Source of the DNA: an uncultured Acetatifactor sp.
Lineage (GTDB): Bacteria; Bacillota; Clostridia; Lachnospirales; Lachnospiraceae
Assembly (NCBI GenBank): GCA_910585015.1
Contig: CAJUCT010000004.1
Span: 122,423 to 170,004 of the forward strand
Length of the DNA: 47,582 nt
Direction: 5' to 3'
Within the stretch, counting starts at the first letter, position 1. Each line of letters opens with the position of its first letter. The notes under the pieces were generated by a model. It searched no databases and was not told where the DNA came from. It worked only from the letters and a program-made list of their open reading frames with translations. Positions 7,792 through 16,241 of the stretch are shown here, one piece after another. Both the position numbers and the translations under genes were made by a program.

Positions 7792-8700
7792 TCAATTCTC
7801 CCGTGACCTGGCTGTGATTATCCAAGGAGCGGGATCGGTCTTAAAGGTATTGTTGCTGCCCAGCTTGGACACGGACACTTGGATTGTATCCACGTCATCC
7901 AGCCCCAGGGCGTTCAGCATGGCGGGCAGACCGGCGGCAGTCTGGAAATCCAGGGTATAAATCACCACATTGATGTTGGGATTGATGCCGGTCAGATAGG
8001 TCAGTTCCTGGTGGGTGCTGGCGGAGGCCACCAGGAACACCAGGGAGGGTATCGGGCAGTCTTTCATGCTTTCGGCATCCACATGGTCAATGATTCTCAC
8101 GTTATGCAGGTCGAAATGAGCCACATTGTCTTCCAGGGTAGCCCGGTCGGCCTGACTGTACTCCACAGCGGTGACGGAACCTTCCGCGGCGATCAGCGCT
8201 GCCTCAATGGCGATGCTTTCACCGCCGATCACCACCAGGTCGTCCTGGGGGTCCACCGCCATCTTGTTCAGGATGATGGCCCGGATCTCGCTGCCCACAT
8301 ACTGAATGGAGCCTCTTTGCAGCAGTTCATTGCTCAGGCCGATTTTGGCGGTATTGCGGGCATTGGGATTGAGAATCAACATTCCTGCGGAGGCGTTTAT
8401 GCCTCGATCGATCATGTCCTTGACCTGTTTGTGCAGGATCTGTCCGCTGGGATCCGAACCCTCATTATACCAGACCTCACATTCTCCCAGGCCCGCGTTC
8501 CACAGCCGATAAAAGATATCGTTGATTCCGGCGTTGGTAAACACCAGAGTGGTCTTATGCGCCTCCACTGTGGGAATCACGTTCTTATTTTTCTTGGTAA
8601 TGTCAATGATCTTTACATGCTCCAGATCAATCGCGGTGTTCTGGGAATAGTATTGCAGCCAGGACAGGATCACGTCGTTGGTAAAAATCTGTTTTTCCAT
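7792..8700 (-). CDS. CbiT/precorrin-methyltransferase-like protein (SAM-dependent fold)
   Basis: Read leftward from ATG 8700 (GGGGG about 7 bases upstream; an upstream in-frame ATG at 8754 has no good site). The 302-aa product has two parts. The N-terminal 140 residues resemble the tetrapyrrole-methylase (CbiE) C-lobe, with TLVFTNAGINDIFYRLWNAG and GECEVWYNEG. The C-terminal 150 resemble the CbiT Rossmann methyltransferase: LVVIGGESIAIEAALIAAEG as a modified glycine-rich loop, TAVEYSQADRATLEDNVAHF as the acidic-strand region. The canonical GxGxGxxxxE loop is altered, so methyltransferase activity is doubtful. No cobalamin genes are adjacent. It may have been recruited to another role. Confidence 0.65.
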   Translation of the reverse strand: MEKQIFTNDVILSWLQYYSQNTAIDLEHVKIIDITKKNKNVIPTVEAHKTTLVFTNAGINDIFYRLWNAGLGECEVWYNEGSDPSGQILHKQVKDMIDRGINASAGMLILNPNARNTAKIGLSNELLQRGSIQYVGSEIRAIILNKMAVDPQDDLVVIGGESIAIEAALIAAEGSVTAVEYSQADRATLEDNVAHFDLHNVRIIDHVDAESMKDCPIPSLVFLVASASTHQELTYLTGINPNINVVIYTLDFQTAAGLPAMLNALGLDDVDTIQVSVSKLGSNNTFKTDPAPWIITARSREN

Positions 8701-8957
8701 AGGTAGGCCCCCTTTTTTGTCTTTTTCTATTTGTCTAAATGTGCAGCAGTTCATAGGTGTTAAGCAGGGTGCTCAGTTCCCAAAGCAGCGCTTGGTGTAT
8801 CTGCCCATCAAAACTTCTGCTCCGATAGCTTCGGGAAGTGTTCCGTACTGCTACGTGGTTGTTCCCGACTGTAGTTGTAATGATAGCGACATAATATATA
8901 CGCCTCTGTTATGGTGTTCAATATCTAATTCGATCAGATTTCCGATCTGCATGTCCG

Positions 8958-10502
8958 CTATTCCATTTCAATGGTTCCGGGCGGTTTACTGGTCAAGTCG
9001 TAAAATACCCTGTTTACGCCCTTGACCTCATTGATGATCCGGCTCATTATCTTCTGCAGCACGTCAAAGGGAATCTCTGCCGCTTCCGCCGTCATGAAAT
9101 CTACGGTTTTCACGGCCCGCAGAGCAACGGCGTAATCGTAGGTTCTCTCATCCCCCATGACGCCCACGCTTCTCATGTTCGTCAGAGCGGCAAAATACTG
9201 GTTTATCTCACGATCCAGGCCCGCGTTGGCAATTTCCTCCTGGTAGATGGCGTCGGCATCCTGCACAATTTTTACCTTTTCCGCAGTGACTTCTCCCACA
9301 ATGCGGACGCCCAGGCCGGGGCCGGGGAAGGGCTGGCGGAACACCAGATTTTCCGAAATGCCCAATTCCAGACCCGCTTTGCGCACTTCGTCCTTGAACA
9401 GGTTGCGCAAAGGCTCGATAATCTCCTTGAAATCCACATAGTCGGGCAGCCCGCCCACATTGTGGTGGGATTTGATCACTGCGCTCTCACCGCCTAAGCC
9501 GCTCTCCACCACGTCGGGATAGATGGTTCCCTGGGCCAGGAAGTCCACTGCGCCGATTTTTTTTGCCTCCTCCTCAAACACACGGATGAATTCCTCGCCG
9601 ATGATTTTGCGCTTCTCCTCAGGCTCCGACACACCCGCCAGTTTGCCATAGTAGCGCTCTTGGGCATTGACGCGGATGAAGTTCAACTCAAACTGACCAC
9701 CCTTGCCGAAGATGGCCTCCACCTCGTCGCCTTCATTTTTTCTCAACAAACCGTGATCCACGAACACGCATGTCAATTGCCTGCCCACGGCTCTGGACAA
9801 CAGGCCCGCCGCCACGGAGGAGTCCACGCCGCCGGAAAGCGCCAACAGCACCTTGCCGTTTCCAACTTTTTCCCGGATCGCCCTGATAGATTCCTCCACA
9901 AAGGAGTCCATGCTCCAGTCACCGCAGCAGCCGCAGATGCCCCGCACGAAATTGTACAACATCTTGGATCCTTCCACGGTGTGCAGCACCTCCGGGTGGA
10001 ATTGGATGGCATACAGTTTTTGGTCTGTACACTCCGCCGCCGCTACAGGGCAGTTGGCGGTGGTGGCAATGGCCCGGAAGCCGGGCGCCATCTGGGCTAT
10101 ATAGTCATTGTGGCTCATCCAGCAGATGGTATCGGCCGATACCCCCGCAAACAGGGGGGAGGAGTCGTCCACATGGACCTGGGTCTTGCCGTACTCTTTT
10201 AACGCCGCGCGCTCCACACGTCCGCCCAGCGCCAGGGACATCAGCTGTGCGCCATAGCACAGGCCCAGCACAGGGATGCCCAGCCGGAACAACTCCGGTG
10301 AACAGGTGGCCGCGTTTTCCTCATAACAGCTGTTAGGACCTCCTGTGAGAATGATTCCTTTAGGGTTCATAGACTTGATTTTTTTCAAATCCGTCTTGTA
10401 AGAATAGATCTCGCAATATACATTGCATTCTCTGACACGCCTTGCCACCAGCTGGTTGTATTGGCCCCCAAAGTCGATGACAATTACCAGTTCCTTGTTC
10501 AT
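8958..10502 (-). CDS. guaA: GMP synthase, glutamine-hydrolysing
   Basis: The 514-aa product is full length. The class I glutamine amidotransferase domain has nucleophile Cys82 in GLCYGAQ and the His169/Glu171 pair in FHPEV. The ATP-pyrophosphatase domain has the P-loop SGGVDSS (223-229), and the C-terminal dimerisation domain ends KPPGTIEME, the typical GuaA tail. It converts XMP to GMP using glutamine-derived ammonia. TAAGGAGGACAAGC precedes the ATG. It has a near-consensus promoter (10562-10590). A second, shortened GuaA-like gene lies 0.65 kb away on the other strand. Confidence 0.98.
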   Translation of the reverse strand: MNKELVIVIDFGGQYNQLVARRVRECNVYCEIYSYKTDLKKIKSMNPKGIILTGGPNSCYEENAATCSPELFRLGIPVLGLCYGAQLMSLALGGRVERAALKEYGKTQVHVDDSSPLFAGVSADTICWMSHNDYIAQMAPGFRAIATTANCPVAAAECTDQKLYAIQFHPEVLHTVEGSKMLYNFVRGICGCCGDWSMDSFVEESIRAIREKVGNGKVLLALSGGVDSSVAAGLLSRAVGRQLTCVFVDHGLLRKNEGDEVEAIFGKGGQFELNFIRVNAQERYYGKLAGVSEPEEKRKIIGEEFIRVFEEEAKKIGAVDFLAQGTIYPDVVESGLGGESAVIKSHHNVGGLPDYVDFKEIIEPLRNLFKDEVRKAGLELGISENLVFRQPFPGPGLGVRIVGEVTAEKVKIVQDADAIYQEEIANAGLDREINQYFAALTNMRSVGVMGDERTYDYAVALRAVKTVDFMTAEAAEIPFDVLQKIMSRIINEVKGVNRVFYDLTSKPPGTIEME

Positions 10503-10561
10503 GCTTGTCCTCCTTATTAGAGTTCAGTATTCCTGTTCCTGTCTTTTCTGAAATATATACC

Positions 10562-10590
10562 ATTATACTTTTATCGTCCTGCAAAGTCAA
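10562..10590 (-). promoter_or_regulatory. guaA promoter
   Basis: On the minus strand, TTGACT (10585-10590) and TATAAT (10562-10567) are 17 bp apart, 60 bp upstream of the guaA start. I saw no guanine-riboswitch core in the short leader. Confidence 0.8.
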
Positions 10591-10629
10591 AGAAAATTAC
10601 ATATATTTTGTGCCGGGAAAATATGCGTC

Positions 10630-10663
10630 ACAAAAACCACCACAGATTACTCTGCAGTGGTTT
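10630..10663 (-). terminator. Terminator of spoIIID
   Basis: On the minus strand AAACCAC...GTGGTTT (10657-10663 with 10634-10640), with inner CAG pairing, is followed by TTTTTG. It sits 20 bases after the spoIIID stop and upstream of the guaA promoter. Confidence 0.75.
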
Positions 10664-10682
10664 GATTAGGTGATATGTGATT

Positions 10683-10940
10683 TCATCCCACATGCTGGTG
10701 CATGTATTTCTCCTTGGTTGCCAGCCCGCCCCGGATATGGCGCTCTGATTTGTTTACGTCCAGCACTTTCCGGGCCTCCTTTGCTAAGGTGGGGTTGATC
10801 TGCATGAGCCGGTCAGTCACGTCCTTATGTACAGTGCTCTTACTCACACCGAACTCCCTGGCTGTCTGTCTGACTGTGGCATTGTGGTCAACGATATAAT
10901 TGGCAATGCTGATCGCACGCTCTTCAATATAATCCTTCAA
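10683..10940 (-). CDS. spoIIID: Sporulation transcription factor SpoIIID
   Basis: The 85-aa protein matches SpoIIID in length and sequence: MKDYIEERAISIANYIVDHN, then the HTH ATVRQTAREFGVSKSTVHKD with recognition helix SKSTVHKDV, then a basic C-terminal region GGLATKEKYMHQH. SpoIIID acts in the mother cell after engulfment begins, turning sigma-E genes up or down. The start codon appears to be TTG (10938-10940) with GAGGGG 8 bases upstream; no ATG alternative gives full length. Its presence means the organism is, or descends from, an endospore former. Confidence 0.95.
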   Translation of the reverse strand: MKDYIEERAISIANYIVDHNATVRQTAREFGVSKSTVHKDVTDRLMQINPTLAKEARKVLDVNKSERHIRGGLATKEKYMHQHVG

Positions 10941-11042
10941 AGGTAATCCCCTCAGAACACTTTTATACAGTGTATGAGAGGGACAAAGGAGTTATGCGCT
11001 TCCGTTGAATGAAATAATATTTACAGAGTGAATCCCAGTTGC

Positions 11043-11086
11043 GTCTTGTAAAATAGTAATGTGTACGTTATAATATTTTACAAGAC
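11043..11086 (+). promoter_or_regulatory. Promoter overlapped by a perfect 13-bp inverted repeat
   Basis: GTCTTGTAAAATA (11043-11055) is repeated in inverse at 11074-11086, with an 18-bp centre. The -35 TTGTAA (11046-11051) lies in the left arm and the -10 TATAAT (11069-11074) ends at the right arm, 17 bp apart. An operator that blocks RNA polymerase is the simplest reading. It drives the second GuaA-like gene. Confidence 0.7.
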
Positions 11087-11154
11087 TGGATTACTTGCAC
11101 ATCAAAGAGGACTTGATAATTTTGTGTATTTTATCGAAAAGGAGACCATCACCG

Positions 11155-12447
11155 ATGAAACAGGACTTAATCGTAATTCTGGACTTAGGAAGCACACAGA
11201 ACACAGTTATCGCCCGAGAGATCCGTGACTTGGGCGTGTACAGCGAGATTCATCCCCATGATATCACTGTGGAGGAACTGCGGTCTATTCCCAATGTGAA
11301 GGGAATCATACTGAACGGCGGAGAGAACCGCATCGTAGACGGAGAGGCCGTGGAGGTCAGGCCGGAGTTGTATGGGTTGGACTGCCCCATGATTTCCATT
11401 GATTATCCCCAGTCAAAATGTGACACGCAGTTTGCAGAACTTCCGGACAGGGAGACGTTAAAAAAGTTCCTGTTTGAGGACTGCGGGGCTGAAGCAAATT
11501 GGAACATGAAGAATTTCATCGAAGACCAGATTGAACTGATCCGTAGTCAGGTAGGGCATAAGAAGGTACTGTTGGCGCTGTCCGGCGGCGTGGACTCCTC
11601 TGTGGTGGCAGCCATGCTGATTAAGGCCATCGGCCAGCAGTTGGTATGTGTGCATGTAAACCACGGCCTGATGCGCAAAAACGAGTCTGAGAGCGTCGTG
11701 AAAGTATTCCGTGACGAACTCCATGCCAACCTGATCTACGTGGATGCGTCAGAGCGTTTTCTGAGCAAGCTGGAGAATGTGTCTGACCCTGAGCAGAAGA
11801 GAAAAATCATTGGCGGTGAGTTTATCCGTGTATTTGAGGAGGAGGCCCGAAAGCTGGAGGAAATTGATTTCCTGGGACAGGGAACTATCTATCCGGACAT
11901 CATAGAGAGCGGCACCAAGACAGCAAAAATGGTGAAATCCCACCACAATGTGGGCGGTCTGCCGGAAGATCTGAAGTTTGAACTGGTGGAGCCGTTAAAG
12001 CAGCTTTTCAAGGACGAAGTGCGGGCCTGCGGCGTGGAACTGGGATTGCCCCACAATATGGTATACCGTCAGCCCTTCCCCGGTCCCGGCCTCGGCGTAA
12101 GATGCCTGGGCGCAATCACCAGGGACAGGCTCGAGGCGGTCCGTGAATCCGACGCCATCCTGCGGGAAGAATTTGCCAAGGCCGGGCTGGATAAGAAAGT
12201 ATGGCAGTATTTTACTGTGGTGCCGGATTTCAAGTCGGTGGGCATGAAAAACAACGCAAGGGTGTTTGAGTACATGGTGATCATCCGGGCCATCAACACA
12301 GTGGATGCCATGACCGCCTCCGTGGAGAAGGTGGACTGGGATGTGCTGGAGAGGATAACGGAGAGGATATTGGCGGAGGTGGAGAATGTGAACAGGGTGT
12401 GCTATGATATGAGCCCGAAGCCGCCGGCTACTATTGAGTTCGAGTAA
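11155..12447 (+). CDS. GuaA-like protein with degenerate glutaminase domain
   Basis: The 430-aa product is 84 residues shorter than GuaA of this window. The loss lies in the amidotransferase domain: the region of GLCYGAQ reads MISIDYPQ, with Asp83 in place of the catalytic Cys, and the whole segment carrying the His-Glu pair is missing. The ATP-pyrophosphatase domain is intact (LSGGVDSS at 143-149, GQGTIYPDIIES, HHNVGGLPE, RQPFPGPGLGVR) and the C-terminus ends KPPATIEFE. It should depend on free ammonia or a partner, or act on a different nucleotide. ATG 11155 is chosen for AAAAGGAG upstream. Its last codons form one copy of the proposed attachment core. Confidence 0.9.
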   Translation: MKQDLIVILDLGSTQNTVIAREIRDLGVYSEIHPHDITVEELRSIPNVKGIILNGGENRIVDGEAVEVRPELYGLDCPMISIDYPQSKCDTQFAELPDRETLKKFLFEDCGAEANWNMKNFIEDQIELIRSQVGHKKVLLALSGGVDSSVVAAMLIKAIGQQLVCVHVNHGLMRKNESESVVKVFRDELHANLIYVDASERFLSKLENVSDPEQKRKIIGGEFIRVFEEEARKLEEIDFLGQGTIYPDIIESGTKTAKMVKSHHNVGGLPEDLKFELVEPLKQLFKDEVRACGVELGLPHNMVYRQPFPGPGLGVRCLGAITRDRLEAVRESDAILREEFAKAGLDKKVWQYFTVVPDFKSVGMKNNARVFEYMVIIRAINTVDAMTASVEKVDWDVLERITERILAEVENVNRVCYDMSPKPPATIEFE

Positions 12448-12525
12448 CGGATAGAAATCTCGGAAGCCTTGATTTTACTGGGTTTCCGAGGTTTTTCTAT
12501 CTCCAAAAGTTCCACCTGCGTTCCA
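12436..12525. other. Proposed left attachment region (attL) of the 34-kb element
   Basis: The 10-bp GAGTTCGAGT at 12436-12445 covers the last three codons of the GuaA-like gene plus the first base of its stop, and recurs at 46822-46831. At 12505-12525 a 21-bp sequence containing AGTTCCAC and CGTTCCA recurs in direct orientation at 46698-46718 with 19 of 21 bases identical. The layout resembles a crossover core plus integrase arm sites. 3' ends of guaA genes are known integration targets. Confidence 0.5.
12451..12499. terminator. Terminator after the GuaA-like gene
   Basis: CTCGGAA (12459-12465) pairs with TTCCGAG (12484-12490), extended outward by ATAGAAA/TTTCTAT, and is followed by GTTTTTC. 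It can work on both strands. The 245 bases between it and the next gene contain the arm-like repeat and no other gene that I can support. Confidence 0.7.
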
Positions 12526-12744
12526 TTTTAAGCCCAAAAGAGGTAGAAATAGCAGGGGTTTGTGGGAAAAACAGTTAAAATTTACAGGTGGGATATATCA
12601 GAAAACTGCCGCATAGACGGAGATGGAAAATACTGTGTGGACAAAAGCGGAGTATTCTTTCTTTTCTGTGGAAGGACTGCTGGAAATCTGATTGCGTTTC
12701 GGCTGCCATATAGGTATAATATGAATAAGGAAAGGAAGATGCGT

Positions 12745-13662
12745 ATGCAGAAAAAGACACCGGATTATGACAATGTATTTAAGACAATGAAGATGAAACA
12801 CAAAAGATTGTTCGTCTCCGTTATCAATGATGTGTTCGGCAGGAATTACCCCAGAGATGTAAAAGTGGAGATTCTACCATCGGAGGGTTATCTGACAGAA
12901 AATGAAACGGCGGACGGAAGCAAGGAAATAGAGGAACAGGTTTCAGATTTCCTAATTCGGATAGGAAGCGAAATTTATCTTCTGGAATGCCAGAGCTATG
13001 ATGATGGTTCTATGGCGATCAGGATAGCGGAGTATGCTTTTATTGTAGCCAGACAGTTTGCAACATGGGATATTGGTCATGCAACAATCCCAATGCCGAG
13101 ATTTTCAATTATTTATGTCAAGAGGACGGACAGGACGCCGAAAACAACAACGATTACCTTTACCTTTCCAGACGGGCAGACAGTGGATTATCAATCGGAC
13201 AATGTAATTTTAGAGGATTTTACAAAAGAAAATATTGTTGAAAAAAGGCTGTTCCCTTATATTCCATTTTACATTGCGAGATACGAGAAAGAAATTGCAT
13301 CAGAAGGTGACATTGAAAAAGCGGTAGAGGAGCTGATATATTTCAGGGATGAAATGGTGCGTCTGCATCAGGCGGGGGAATTATCAGATGATGAGCTGGT
13401 AGACTTAAAGGGATTTGTAAATACTATCATTACACATATCACGAATGGCAATAAAAATGAAGAAAGGCTGGTGAATATTATGGGTGGAACTGTTATTGAA
13501 ACGGAATCTGATAAGATCAAAATACAGATGATTATTGAGTTGGGGAAAGAAGATGGTCTTGATGATGAAGTAATTTTAAAAAGGCTGCAGCAGAAAATTA
13601 TTGGGCTGCCTTTAAAGAGGGCACAGGCGTATTTGGATCAGTATGGAAAGCAGCTTGTGTAA
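12745..13662 (+). CDS. Rpn family PD-(D/E)XK nuclease / putative transposase
   Basis: The 305-aa product begins KTPDYDNVFKTMK and has the nuclease core typical of the Rpn/YhgA-like (PDDEXK transposase) family: VSDFLIRIG with the metal-binding Asp, then EIYLLECQSYDDG with E-x-Q in place of E-x-K, then RIAEYAF. The C-terminal half is helical and charged and ends with repeats of the type LKRLQQKI. Family members nick or cut DNA and stimulate RecA-independent recombination. AGGAAAGG 8 bases upstream supports ATG 12745 over ATGs at 12721 and 12739. It is the first gene inside the proposed element. Confidence 0.8.
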   Translation: MQKKTPDYDNVFKTMKMKHKRLFVSVINDVFGRNYPRDVKVEILPSEGYLTENETADGSKEIEEQVSDFLIRIGSEIYLLECQSYDDGSMAIRIAEYAFIVARQFATWDIGHATIPMPRFSIIYVKRTDRTPKTTTITFTFPDGQTVDYQSDNVILEDFTKENIVEKRLFPYIPFYIARYEKEIASEGDIEKAVEELIYFRDEMVRLHQAGELSDDELVDLKGFVNTIITHITNGNKNEERLVNIMGGTVIETESDKIKIQMIIELGKEDGLDDEVILKRLQQKIIGLPLKRAQAYLDQYGKQLV

Positions 13663-13703
13663 GTTAATGGATTTGATGTAACAATAAAAAATTTTTAAGC
13701 AGA

Positions 13704-13743
13704 GGGAAGTATTTCCGTTAAAGATGGAGATACTTCCCTTTTT
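13704..13743 (+). terminator. Terminator of the Rpn-family gene
   Basis: GGGAAGTATTTCC (13704-13716) pairs with GGAGATACTTCCC (13726-13738), with one mismatch-type bulge, and is followed by TTTTT. Confidence 0.8.
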
Positions 13744-13776
13744 GCGTGGAAAATTTCACCTGAAAGGAGAATTTCA

Positions 13777-14340
13777 ATGTTGAAAAAACCAATGACAACG
13801 GAAGAACTGTTCGACAAGATTAAGGGTATCCTGAAAGAAAAGGACAAGCTGCCGGAGATTTTGGATTATGGACTGGGGGCTTACCGCCCGGTTCCGATTA
13901 AAACCTATGGATTTGACCTGAAAAGCAATCTTGCCTATGGAGGCAGCGAGGGGATTTATCTGGATCTGTGGATAGAATATTTTGAGGATGATAAAAAGCG
14001 TACAAGCAGTATCGGCACATTTAAAACGCTTCACGAAAACGAGGAAGCTATGCACATTATGGCTGCTTTGCTGGCAGATTTCATCCTTGAAGAAAGAGCT
14101 TATGTCAATGCAAATCTTGATGATTTCACTTGGGAAGGTGCGGACGTTTATCCGCTTGATGAATCGGGGAACAGGCTGAAATGGGGGTATTCCTGCAGCA
14201 ATATGGAAGTTGCGCTAAAGCGGAAGGATGAACTGTTGGAAAAGCATCCGCAGGTAATTGTAAGGGATAATGCGACAAGGAAAGAAAAGGTGTTTAAACA
14301 GCCAGCCCGGAAAGAAAAGGGAGGGGAAAGAAAAATATGA
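13777..14340 (+). CDS. Unknown 187-aa protein
   Basis: A complete gene with GAAAGGAG 12 bases before the ATG. The first 60 residues are helical (TTEELFDKIKGILKEKDKLPEI), the middle is mixed with aromatic residues (SEGIYLDLWIEYFEDD), and the tail is strongly basic (KEKVFKQPARKEKGG). There is no membrane segment and no motif I recognise. Its last four bases overlap the next start (ATGA), and it leads a run that ends in the ParM/ParR-like pair, so it may be made together with the partition proteins. Confidence 0.75.
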   Translation: MLKKPMTTEELFDKIKGILKEKDKLPEILDYGLGAYRPVPIKTYGFDLKSNLAYGGSEGIYLDLWIEYFEDDKKRTSSIGTFKTLHENEEAMHIMAALLADFILEERAYVNANLDDFTWEGADVYPLDESGNRLKWGYSCSNMEVALKRKDELLEKHPQVIVRDNATRKEKVFKQPARKEKGGERKI

Positions 14341-14552
14341 GCCTGTATAATAAAAGCGGTGGGAAAATACCAGAGATTACAGTGGAGGAAAGGCTCAAAG
14401 TCCTGTTGGCAAATGCTATCGGAATCTATGCGGAAGCACATTCTGACCGATACAACAGCAGCAGCGAATTTCTGGGATTTCTGTATGGGGAGCTTGGCAC
14501 TGATGGGGAAGAAATGAAAGAACTGGGTATTGATTTATCCGATATTCTGTAG
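14337..14552 (+). CDS. Unknown 71-aa protein
   Basis: Starts in an ATGA overlap with the preceding gene, after GGAGGGGAAAG. The acidic, helical sequence has a segment VEERLKVLLANAIGIYAEAH and a Ser/Asp-rich middle. It sits 17 bases before the ParM-like gene, in the same apparent operon. No domain is recognised. Confidence 0.65.
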   Translation: MSLYNKSGGKIPEITVEERLKVLLANAIGIYAEAHSDRYNSSSEFLGFLYGELGTDGEEMKELGIDLSDIL

Positions 14553-14569
14553 GAAAGAGAGGTTTTATA

Positions 14570-15496
14570 ATGATTAAGTTGGAAAATGGGAGTTATATCA
14601 TAGGGTTTGATGACGGATACCAGCTTGGGAAAACGTCTGATTTTGTATTTGACAACGGGGTACACAGGCTTGGCAGCGTGGAGCCGACACTAAAAGAAAA
14701 TTCCCTGTTTTATGACGGGGAATATTTTAAGGTCGGGGAAGGCAGGGCGGCTCTTACGGAGGATAAAATCTCTGATGATACGGCAATGCTGCGGACAATG
14801 GCGGCTGTTGCTATGGAGCTTAGGAAAGCAGGAATCCATAAAGCGGAGATTGTGCTTGCGGTAGGTCTGCCGTTTTCAAACTATGGCAGGGATAAGCTGA
14901 AACTGATTGACTATTATAACCGGAAGAACAGACTGGATTTTTCATACGAGGGTGAAGACTATTCTGTAAATATAGCAAAAGTGATTGTCTGCCCACAGTG
15001 CTATTCTGCCATTGCTTCAAGGCTCGGTAACATGAAAGGAGATTATCTGATCGTGGATATAGGGAGCAAGACAACGGATGTCGTATATGTGCAGAATGGA
15101 CTTCCTGTTGAGAGTAAATCCATTACAATCGAAAAGGCAATGGTGAAGTGGATAAAAGAAATCCAGCGTGAAATGAAAGTCCAGACAGGGAAAGACATAC
15201 CGGAACATGAGGTGATGAAGATTGCGCTGAAGGAGGACAGCAATCTTCCGGCGGCGTATGCGGAGCTGATCCGTGGCATGCTGCGTGAGAAGATACATTC
15301 GCTGGAACTGGAGCTTGCGGAACGTGGGTACAGCCTTGACTATATCAATATCATCTATGTGGGCGGCGGTGCGCTGATGGCGCGTGATTATGCCGGAAAA
15401 TACAGGGGCTATACGGCGTATGACTGTGACCTGTGCGCAAATGCAAAGGGATATGAATTTCTCGCCAGCCAGATAGAAAGAAAGCAGGTGGCATGA
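14570..15496 (+). CDS. parM: ParM/StbA-like actin-family partition ATPase
   Basis: The 308-aa product has the actin/Hsp70-fold signature in ParM form: phosphate-1 region YIIGFDDGYQLGKT, the stretch VVLAVGLPFSNYG type (EIVLAVGLPFSNYG), phosphate-2 YLIVDIGSKTTDVVYV, and the adenosine motif IIYVGGGALMARDY. Length is typical for plasmid ParM proteins. ParM filaments push sister DNA molecules apart through an adaptor bound to a centromere. GAAAGAGAGG precedes the ATG. The following gene overlaps and is a plausible ParR. On an integrated element this suggests an extrachromosomal, replicating stage. Confidence 0.85.
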   Translation: MIKLENGSYIIGFDDGYQLGKTSDFVFDNGVHRLGSVEPTLKENSLFYDGEYFKVGEGRAALTEDKISDDTAMLRTMAAVAMELRKAGIHKAEIVLAVGLPFSNYGRDKLKLIDYYNRKNRLDFSYEGEDYSVNIAKVIVCPQCYSAIASRLGNMKGDYLIVDIGSKTTDVVYVQNGLPVESKSITIEKAMVKWIKEIQREMKVQTGKDIPEHEVMKIALKEDSNLPAAYAELIRGMLREKIHSLELELAERGYSLDYINIIYVGGGALMARDYAGKYRGYTAYDCDLCANAKGYEFLASQIERKQVA

Positions 15497-15873
15497 TGGC
15501 AGAACAGCAGAAATCCATATTTATCCGTTTTAATATGGATGATAAAAACGACAGGGAGCTTTATATGAAACTGACAGGGGAAGCGGGCAGTTCCGCTTCC
15601 CTGACCGCTTACGTCAAGAGGGTGCTTGAGGAATATTTTACCCTGAATATCAAGATTGCGGACAGACAGGAATTTCATAGCCAGATGCTTTCTGCTGTCA
15701 GGGAGGAAATGCAGTCGCAGGGGATGAAGCTGGTGGGCGCACTGCTCGCAGGAATTGGAACAGGCGTTGTTCCTGTGCAGCGGAAAGACAGCGAATCTGC
15801 AGAAACAGCGCTGCCGGAAGTCTGTGAAAAACTGCCGGATGAACTAAGCGGCGTGCTTGATTTTATACGTTAA
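15496..15873 (+). CDS. Probable ParR-like adaptor protein
   Basis: Starts at ATG 15496 (or 15493), within the stop of the ParM-like gene. The N-terminus SIFIRFNMDDKNDRELYMKL followed by SASLTAYVKRVLEEYF fits a ribbon-helix-helix DNA-binding domain as in ParR proteins: a beta strand with alternating residues, then two helices. The C-terminal half is acidic and flexible, as expected for the part that caps ParM filaments. Assignment rests mainly on position and size (125 aa). The downstream 370 bases are non-coding and contain dyads that could be its binding sites. Confidence 0.6.
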   Translation: MAEQQKSIFIRFNMDDKNDRELYMKLTGEAGSSASLTAYVKRVLEEYFTLNIKIADRQEFHSQMLSAVREEMQSQGMKLVGALLAGIGTGVVPVQRKDSESAETALPEVCEKLPDELSGVLDFIR

Positions 15874-16241
15874 AAAGTTATGGCAGCCATGTTGTGAGAT
15901 GCAGTGGTAGAAAGTGCAACAGGCATTTTGTGAACAGAGTGTCTGTTGCACATACGCTGTCAGATGCAAGCAAAATGTTGCAAAACGGATATTTTTTTCG
16001 GATAAATTGCAGATATGCAACAAAATATAGCAGATATGCTGTTTTTGCGTTTGAGCCGCATTGTGGGATAGGTCTTTATGATATGCGGCAGAGCTTTCGG
16101 TAAAAGATACTCCGGGTAGATACATAGGACAGGTTTCTTATGGTTTCGACATAATTTTACAAAGCTGTAAAACATAATATGCCATTTTCCACCAAATCTT
16201 AAACTATAGTAAATAGTATTTATGGGAAGCGAGGTATTAAA
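15874..16241. promoter_or_regulatory. Non-coding region with dyads (possible centromere/operator)
   Basis: No gene is supported here. It contains GTGCAACAG (15914-15922) inverted at 15943-15951, the dyads TTGCA-GATA-TGCAA (16007-16020) and AGCA-GATA-TGCT (16029-16040) whose centres are 21 bp apart (two helical turns), and TTTTACA/TGTAAAA (16155-16161, 16166-16172). Several AGATGCA-type copies lie between. The last part, AACTATAGTAAATAGT, is next to the Xre start and may be its promoter and operator. Confidence 0.5.

Noticed and set aside
8678..9025. 115-aa rightward frame between the CbiT-like gene and guaA
   Set aside because: Composition is not protein-like, there is no ribosome site, and it overlaps both leftward genes. 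The 257-bp gap itself shows nothing clear.
10503..10682. Guanine riboswitch upstream of guaA
   Set aside because: The leader is only about 50 bases and lacks the conserved purine-aptamer core.
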